Assembly: GCA_963576725.1 (NCBI GenBank)
Contig: OY755241.1
Location: 61,129,071-61,193,070, forward strand
Source: Azorinus chamasolen
Taxonomy: Eukaryota > Mollusca > Bivalvia > Cardiida > Solecurtidae
Length of the DNA stretch: 64,000 bases
Direction: 5' to 3'
Below, piece after piece: positions 45,901-54,900 of the stretch. Positions within the stretch are counted from its first letter, which is position 1. Each line of letters opens with the position of its first letter. The translations under genes and the position numbers were made by a program. The notes beneath the pieces are model-generated. The model was not told the origin of the DNA. It ran no database searches and saw only the letters and a program-made list of their open reading frames with translations.

Positions 45901-48900
45901 TCGTGATGACTGTAACAGAGCGTGGCGTGATGGAATTACCGGAAGGACTTAACCATTCGCTTGCTATTCAGATCAATATACCTACCTATACCTAACGCTG
46001 TGCAATCACTGCTGTGGAGTGCATTGGTTACACAATCAACTTGTAAATAGTGCAGGAGCTGTCTCATCTGGGTCTTCACTATTTACAGGTGGGTATATTG
46101 ACGTGAATAGCAAGCGAAGGGTTAATTTGATACTACTACATGTAACGTCAAGATACTTCTAGTAAAGTAAGCTTTGCATTTGTCTGTAACGGGTGGTTGT
46201 TTACCTTAATTCACCCATATGTTCGGCCAAAAACATAATGATTGGATATAAAATGAGACATATTAAATTCCAAAGACGTACACTCATTGGTCCAGTCAGG
46301 CTTGAACCCACGTATTCAATAGTTAGCCATGTAAGATCAAAATCAGATGGCTCATGCAGGAGCCGTCCATCAGGATATGCGCTGTTTGCTTATTTAAATA
46401 AACCTTTACCCCACGAATATTCATGAAAGAAATAACGACGGCATGAATAATGACACATGAAAACAGAACCTTTTGGTCATGACATAAACCATACAATCAG
46501 ACCTATATTTTATTGTAAGCAAACAGAGAAGACCTTGATCAGACAGCTCCTACAGGAGCCGTCTGATTTGGGTCTACACTGTTTATATATGCGTAGAAAT
46601 GCGTATTTATGTAAGTACTAAAAAAGGTGTAGCAGGATGAGTGAGTATGTCTGATCTAGGTCTGAATCAGTCGCCATATTGAACCACAGTGTCTGATCTA
46701 GGTCTGAATCAGTCGCCATATTGAACTACAGTGTCTGATCTAGGTCTGAATCAGTCGCCATATAGTACCACAGTTTCTGATCTAGAACCAGTGTCTGATC
46801 TAGATATGAATCAGTCGCCATATTGAACTAGTTTCTGATCTAGGTCGCATCAGTCACCATATTGAACCGCAGTGTCTGATCTAGTGCTGAATCAGTTGCC
46901 ACATTGTCACTCTAAAGTATGGTTGTCAACAGCACAGACTCTAACCAGGCTCTGCAAGGTCTGATATTGGTCTACACTGTTAGTAAATGTTTAAGCGTTT
47001 TTTATCACGTAACACCAACGGTTTCATATCAGTTTCCTTCTGGTTTGTTTGTAGCTTTTGACGAAGAAGAGGCGGGCCCGAATATTGGACTTATTGTGGG
47101 GCTGACAATTCTTGGGGTTGTCTTGCTGGCCGTGACTGGCCTGTTACTTTTCTACTGCTGTTACTGGAAAAAACGCGACCCGAATGCTGGTAAACCGATT
47201 GTGGAAAATACGAAACCGCGGTTTGAAGGTAAGGTTTTTAGCTTTATTTGTTTTAGTATTAACAAACTGCTTCGGTCCAGTTGGGAAATAAAGTGTGTTG
47301 ATGTTTCATCCGGATATGGTATAATTCCCGTAACAAACAGAGCAAACCATGATCAGATGGGTCCAACATTTGATCAGGGTCTACTCTTGTTTTTTTAAAG
47401 GCGTTTATATCACGTAAAGGGTTCATATAGCATTACATGTACAGTACAACCCCTTTAATGCGACCATTAAAACGGAGCATAATACTGGGTGGCTGAGACA
47501 GATGGTAACTTAATGCAGGACAAATGTAATGCAGAAAGCTCCTAAAGCTTTCTGCATTACATTTGTCCTGCGTTAAGCAAACACATTCATTTAAAGACAC
47601 TCATTTTTATCCATTAAGTGGTCACATTAGAGGGGTTCTACATGTACATACATTGGGATGTTCTTCATTATTTGAATTATGCATCTGTTCACAATTCTCA
47701 ATAGTTTTGCATACAGCATCGGTCCAATTGTTTTGGTATTGGATGTTCAGTTCTATAAATTTCAATCTTAACCATTAGTCTGCTGAATAATTAAAACTAG
47801 ATCCTACCTTTCTTATAAAACTGGGAAAAATGATTTGTATGAGAAACGGTGTAGACAGTGATCAAAGGGCTTCCAGAGGGGCCATTTGATCTGGGTATGT
47901 ACTGTTTATAAGGGTGTTACTCGGTTCCTGCACAGGGAAATTGGTTTGTTTTTCTTGTCATAGTCAGGAAAGTGTCAGGGATTTTTGAGAACTGTTAGGA
48001 AAATTCTAAAATAAAGGCAAGTGTCAGGGAATTGTCAGGGAATTTTGGAGAAAAAAATGAGTTCAATACCATATATTTTAAACTTCCTCAAAAAAGAGCA
48101 CTCACTTTGTAATGTAACACTTCAGAGAAATTATGTCAGGATTTTTTTCATTTGGTTTGTGGCAACCCATAGCTTATGGATTCGCCTATGACGGAAAGAG
48201 GGTTAAAGCATGTTCTCCAAGTAGTCAATTTTGACGAAAAACCCCTACTGTATATCATTTATTTCTAAGCTACAGTGTCACGTGATAAGACAATGTATAG
48301 CATCGTTGCAAACAGTCGCGACATACATGCAGCATGGTCAGTATTTACAGGTTTAATTGAATTTGGTGATAAAATGACATACGTACATGGCAGTGTAGAC
48401 ACTGGTCATCGAGCTGACTGTGGCTCAACACATGGTCCTGATTTACCCAGCAAATAACGCACTTTTAACTCTGTATCGCGTGAATATTTGATCTGGGTCT
48501 ACTCTGCTTGCAATGGGTGCAAATGCGAATCTTTCCGGTAAGTATAAAAGCTATAGTTCGCGAATGTTTTTAGAGATGAAAAAGTGCGATACATGGGGAA
48601 TGTTCCTCGAGCTTCGGAAGTTGTATTTAGATATGCCCCCATTATTGACCAATTTAATTTTCACGCATTTACAAACAAAGTAGACCATAATCAAACGGCT
48701 CCTATAGGAGCCGTCTGATCAGGGTCTGCTCTGTTTGCTAATGGAATTTCATAGATTTGTCCCTTTACTTTCTAAAATAGTTACAATGACCTTTTTAATT
48801 GTATGACTAATAAAACCATACAATGGCTCAAGCCATTAAATTTTCCTCCGTGTGTTCGCATATCCTTGATTCTTCTTGAAGATCCAATAGCCATTGTGGA

Positions 48901-51900
48901 TCTAGATACTGTCATCAAAGGTAGAGGAGCCGATATGTTGGATGGCTACATGTATGCAGACGATGTATCCAGCGACGAAGATGACGGGCAATTGCATACC
49001 ATAGTGGAAGAACTAAAATAATCTGATTTAACCCTTTACTTCGTGAATATTAATGTAAGAAATAATGACGTCATGAATATTTATTTGAATTCTTATAATG
49101 GTATACAAACACAGGACGGCGGAAACAGGAGAATCAGATCTATATTATTCAATAAGCAAACAGAGCAGAGCCTGGTCTATATTATTCAGTAAACAAACAG
49201 AATAGACTCTGAAAAGATGGCTCCTACAGGAACCAAGTGGTCTTGTTTTACCCTGTTTGTAAAAAGGAATTAACCCTTTCCCTGATGAATATTCATATAT
49301 GAAATAATGACGTCGTGAATATTAATAAGATTATTTTCATAATGGCTTATGAACACATGACATTTTGGCTCAGGAAGAAGAATCAGATTTATATTGCATC
49401 ATAAGCAAACAGCACATACCCTGGTCAGCCGGCCGTCTGATCTAGGTCTACTCTGTTTGCAGATGCGTCAAAATACGCTTACATAAGGGAAATGATTAAA
49501 GGGGTATTTATTGAGTAAATGGTTAAGAAATTCAGCTCTAATAGAACCTGCCTAAAGCGACCCTATTATATTGATTGGACACAGGGATTTTAAAAAGTAG
49601 ACGTTTGCTTAATACAGATCAAAGGTAATGCAGAAAGCTACTTTAGGGGCTCTCTGCATTACTTTTGACCTGCACTGTTTCCACATACCTTGTACAGTCA
49701 TGGTTACACCTGGTTTTGATTGTCGCTCAAGACAGACTCCACTGTATGTCTATATGTATACAAGTATATGAGTAAATACTTATATTATTGAATATAGATA
49801 CACATACACATATATGCACACTAAGTACAGTAATTACACTATCAAAATTGTGTCTTAGTGTACCACATGCATGAGCGAGTATACTCTATGATATTTGAAA
49901 AGATGCATGACTCGACCAAAAGTGCAACTCACGAACATATACCAAAAACACTCGACGACAAATTATTGTTAAGGATTTGATTCAGGCTGTTTAACCCTTT
50001 CCTGTTTAACCCTTTCCTCGTTCTATATTTAGTCTAATTTTCATTACCTACTGAATATTCATGGACAAAATAATCATAATGACGTATGGAACATTGTAGC
50101 CATTTTAGAAACAAAAGAAAAAGATATATCAATTTCCATAAGCAAACAGAGCAGATCCTATAGGAGCCGCCTGCTATTGGTCTACTCTGTTTGCAAATGC
50201 GTGAAAATGCATTTACATGTACTCGTATATGAGGGTAAATCTTAATACTATAAATTACAACAAATTTTAGTCAAAAATAATTGTGAAGGTTTTAGGCAGG
50301 TAACTGCTGAATACAGGATAAAAAATGTGACAATGCATCAAACAGCCATCTGCCTTAACCCTTCGCTTGCTATTCACGTCAATATACCTACCTGTAAATA
50401 GTGAAGACCCAGATGAGACAGATCCTGCAGGAGCTGTCTCATCAGGGTCTGCACTATTTACAAGTTGATTGTGCAACCAGTGCACTCCACAGCAGTGATT
50501 GCACAGCGCAATACTTGTACACAGTGACGATATATGTAATTATACAACAGGGCTTGCGTAAAAAAGGAGAAATGTATTTTAAAATTCAGGAAGAGAAGGG
50601 TTAAAGCACGATGATGATACTTATTCGAGTGTTCGATTTAGCAAGCTTTTACTATATTACAACATGTGAAGCATGGAAACTGTCATGTCTGTAACATGTA
50701 ACAAGGGTAGAGTGTAACAAGTGTCAAAGGGCATAAGTGTCAAATAGACCAGTGTATCAATTATCAAGTATCAATTGAACTAGTGTAAAATGTGATAAGT
50801 ACAAAATAGATCAGACAGAATGTAATAAGTATCAAATAGACCAGTAGTAAGTATCAAATGACCTAGTGTAAAAACATAATAAGTATCAAATAGACTAGCG
50901 CAAAATACAATAAGTATCAAATAGACCATTTAAAATGTAATAAGTATAAAAAGAGCAGTTGAAAATGTAATACGTATCAAATAGACAAGTGTAAAATGTA
51001 ATAAGCATCAAATGACGTAGTGTAAAATGTAATAAATATCAAATGGCTTAGTGTAAAATGTAATAAGTATCAAATAGACCGGTAAAATGTAATAAGTATC
51101 AAATAGACCAGTAAAATGTAATACGTATTAAATAGACCAGTGGAAAATTTAATACGCATAAGGTAGACTAGTGGAACATGTAATAAGTTTCAAATAGACC
51201 ATTTAAAAAAGACCAGTTGAAATTTAATAAATGTCAAATATACCATTGGAATATGTAATAAATGTCAAATAGACCATGCAGTGTAAAATGTAACGAGTAT
51301 AAAATAGACCAGTTTTAAATGTAATCAATGTAACGAGTATAAAATAGACCACTTTTAAATGTAATCAATGTAACGAGTATAAAATAGACCAGTTTTAATT
51401 GGCAAACATGGTAGACCCAGATCAGACGACTCCTATAGGAGCGGCTATAGGATCCGTCTGATCTGAGTCTGCTGTGTTTGCTTATAGAATTTAATACATC
51501 TGTTTGTTTAGTTTCTGAAATGGCTACCCTTTTCCACCTTACATATTTCGTTATAACTGTTTTGTCCATAAATATCAGTAGATATCAATATTTGGAATAC
51601 ACACAGAACAGGGAAAGGGTTAAACAAAAGGCCGAAGAAATGATTTTTATTACAAACAGTGTAAACCCTGGTCAAAGAGAACACTTTGATATAAATGTAC
51701 ACTATTTACAATATAGTCAGTATATTGTTTATTTATTTACGCTGTTCCCGCACAGTAAGGAGTAAACAAACAATTGATGATTACAGTGCAACCTCTCTAT
51801 AACGGCCACTAAATTGTGTTAATTAATTGGTATTTAGGGCAGGTGGCTGCTTAAAGCAAGGTGAAAGTAAAACAGAACGCTCCTATAGGAGCCTTCTGTT

Positions 51901-54900
51901 TTACTTCCGCCTTGCTTTTTAGCGTTCTGGTTTACTTTCACCTTGCCTTAAACACAAAATACTTGATGTAATTTAGTGGTCGTTATATAGAGGTTTTACT
52001 GTATATGTAAAAGTAATGCAGAAAGCTCCTCTAGGAGCTTTCTGCATTACTTTTGTCCTGCATTAAGCAACCACCTCCATATAGCACCCAGAATTATACC
52101 TCTTTTAGGTGGTCGCATTAGCGGAACTTTACTGTGGTTCGATTGTATGTACAAAAATGCTCCTTTTTGCTCGTTTGTTTGTACAAAAATTCTCTTTTTT
52201 TGCTCGTTTGTATGTACAAAAATGCTCTTTTTTCTCTCCACATTTCACAGGAAGTACCTTGTAGGCAAACCAATGTACCCTGTGTCACCAGCAATGTTTT
52301 GGTGTACACATTACTATAATTGCTTCAAAGCATTGTCAATAATTCACAAATAAAATCACGCTTCAAAATTTACTTGAACTTTAAACTTTACATTGTTTAT
52401 CATTCACGTAAGAAATGATGACATCATGAATATGTATTAGCTGAATTTTTATAATGGCATTCGTACACTTGAATTGTTGGTATTGTTTGGAGCTGTAGAG
52501 TCAGATCTATGATTTAATAAGCAAACCGAGCAGACCCTGACCAGACAGCGCCTGCAGAAGCCGTCTTATCAGGTTCTACTCTGTTTGTAAAGGCGTAAAC
52601 AATGTGTACATGAAGGAAAGGGTTAACAGGCGCGGATTTAGAGGGGGAGCCGACATACGTCCCCCTAAAATTGCCAAAACAATTTTTTAGTAATATTTTA
52701 GATCTATGTACAGTAAAACCTCTCTATAACGACCACTAAATTGTGTTAATTAGTTGGTATTTAGAGCAGGTGGCTGCTTAAAGCAAGGTGAGAGTAAAAC
52801 AGAACGCTCCTAAGCAGCCACCAGCCTTTAACACAAAATAATTGATGTAATTTAATGGTCGTTGTATCTACTGAAAATCAATTAAACAATGATTCAGTAG
52901 GAGTGTTTTATTTCCCTCGCCCATTTAAGCTCTTTTTTAACATGTATTACAAACACACTATTTATTTGTGTATAGGAGCATTCTGTTTTACTTTCACCTT
53001 GCTTTAAGCAACCACCTGCTCTAAACACCAACTAATTAGCACAAGTTAGTGGAGGTTTTATTGTACTTGTTTATTGACTGACGTCATTAGCAGACAAAGA
53101 CGTTTGGACATGTGTAGACAGTGTAGATCCTGACCAGGTATTGTATTGGAACTGACCAGTGAATACACTATTTACAAATGCATTTGCAAACGGTGTAGAC
53201 CCTGATCATTCGGCTACTATAGGGTCTGCTACGTTTGCTGATGAATTTGATAGACCTGTTTCTTTAGTTTCTAAAATGGCTACAATATTCCACCTTCCAT
53301 ATTTCATTATAACTATTTTGCCCATGAATATTCAATAGGTGTTGAAATCTGGAATAAACATAGAACATGGAAAGGGTTGACATTTGGCCTGCTTGGCGCG
53401 ACCTCCCTAATTTGAAAACAGTTTGGATCCAGATGAGACGCTGAGTAAGTCAACTTCTCATCGTGGTCCAAGCGGTCTGACACCCGATCAGTAGTTTCGT
53501 TACCATTTACTCCATAAATACGCCTTTCTATGCCTCTGCAAACAGATTTTACCCTGATCGGACGCATCCATTGGAACCGTCAGATCAGGGGATGCTTTGT
53601 TTGTTTAACCCTTTCCCTAATATAAACGTGTTTTCACGCATTTGCAAACAGAGAAGACCCAGATCAGACGGCTCCTAGAGGAGCCGTCTGATCAGGGTCT
53701 GCTCTGTTTGCTTATAGACTTTGATAGATCTGTTTCTTTACTTTCTAAAATGGCTCCAATGTTCTACCTTCCAAATTTGGTTATAACTATTTTGCCATGA
53801 ATATTCAATAGGTATTGAAATTTGAAATAAACATAGAACAGGGAAAGGGTTAATGAATGATACAGACCTTTCTCTGCAGTTTCTGGCATTGTCAATTTCT
53901 CCCATGTTTATGTGACATTATATAATCTAATTAATATTCATTATATCACAATGTCTTACATGAATATTCATGGAGTAGAGGGTTAAACACTTTACCGAAT
54001 GAGAGGTAAGAGAAATTACATTGTATAACAGATCGGATCATAACCCTTTCGGCGCCAAATTTCTAATTGTCGTCTGCAAACCACTTTTGTTAAATAATTT
54101 GGTAAAATAAGGAAATAAGATAAATAAATGCAAATTTCAAAGGAATAAAGCACAGATATAGAAATAGAGTTTGAGACAAACAAATGAGACTATTTGTCGT
54201 GGTGCATTTATGCGACATCGGCGGTGAAAGGGTTAAGTAGACATACGTTTTACAGCAGGCCAGGGGTATAGACATTCACTCATATTGACGCATACGTTAC
54301 TTATTGAAACCATTGTGATAAATAGAGCATTTGCTCCGTAAGAGCAAATGCTCTTTTATCACAATGGTTTCAAAACTACACAGTTCTAAAAAATCCTTTT
54401 TGTTAGTAAATGCTCCTTTTTGGTAGATTTATTCTAAGTGGCTGGGTCTAAAAATAGTATATGAGGGAATGGGTAAATGCAAGACAAATACTAGTCAAAA
54501 GGCCACCATTTGAGAAGAGTTTAGGAGCATCTAGTAGTCATCTGCTTTGACCATTTATCTGTTCTATATGTATTCCAAATTCCAATACCTAATGATTATC
54601 CATGGACAAAATAGTTATGCTAAAATATGGAATGTGGAACATTGTAGCCATTTTAGACATTAAAAAACCAATCTATCATCTTCCTTTAACGAACAGAGTA
54701 TACCCATACCAGACGGCTCCAATAGGAGCCGTCTGATTTGTGTCTACTTTGTTTGCAGATGCATGAAAAGGTGTTTATATGAGGGAAATGGTTAACAGAA
54801 CCTCCTGTTCATTCACGTCTATTAATTAATATGCTCTTTATCGCCTTTGCAAACAGAGTAGACCCAGATCAGACGACTCCTGTATGAGCTGTCTGATCAG

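Noticed and set aside
45640..45952. 86-codon ORFs on both strands across a G run
   Set aside because: Overlap each other and a homopolymer; neither has a motif.
46295..46320. tRNA B-box-like GGTTCAAGCC on the minus strand
   Set aside because: No A-box or foldable cloverleaf around it; not enough for a tRNA or SINE call.
48275..48457. 60-codon ORF in intron 10
   Set aside because: No acceptor and donor pair that would fit the gene's phase; no recognised motif.
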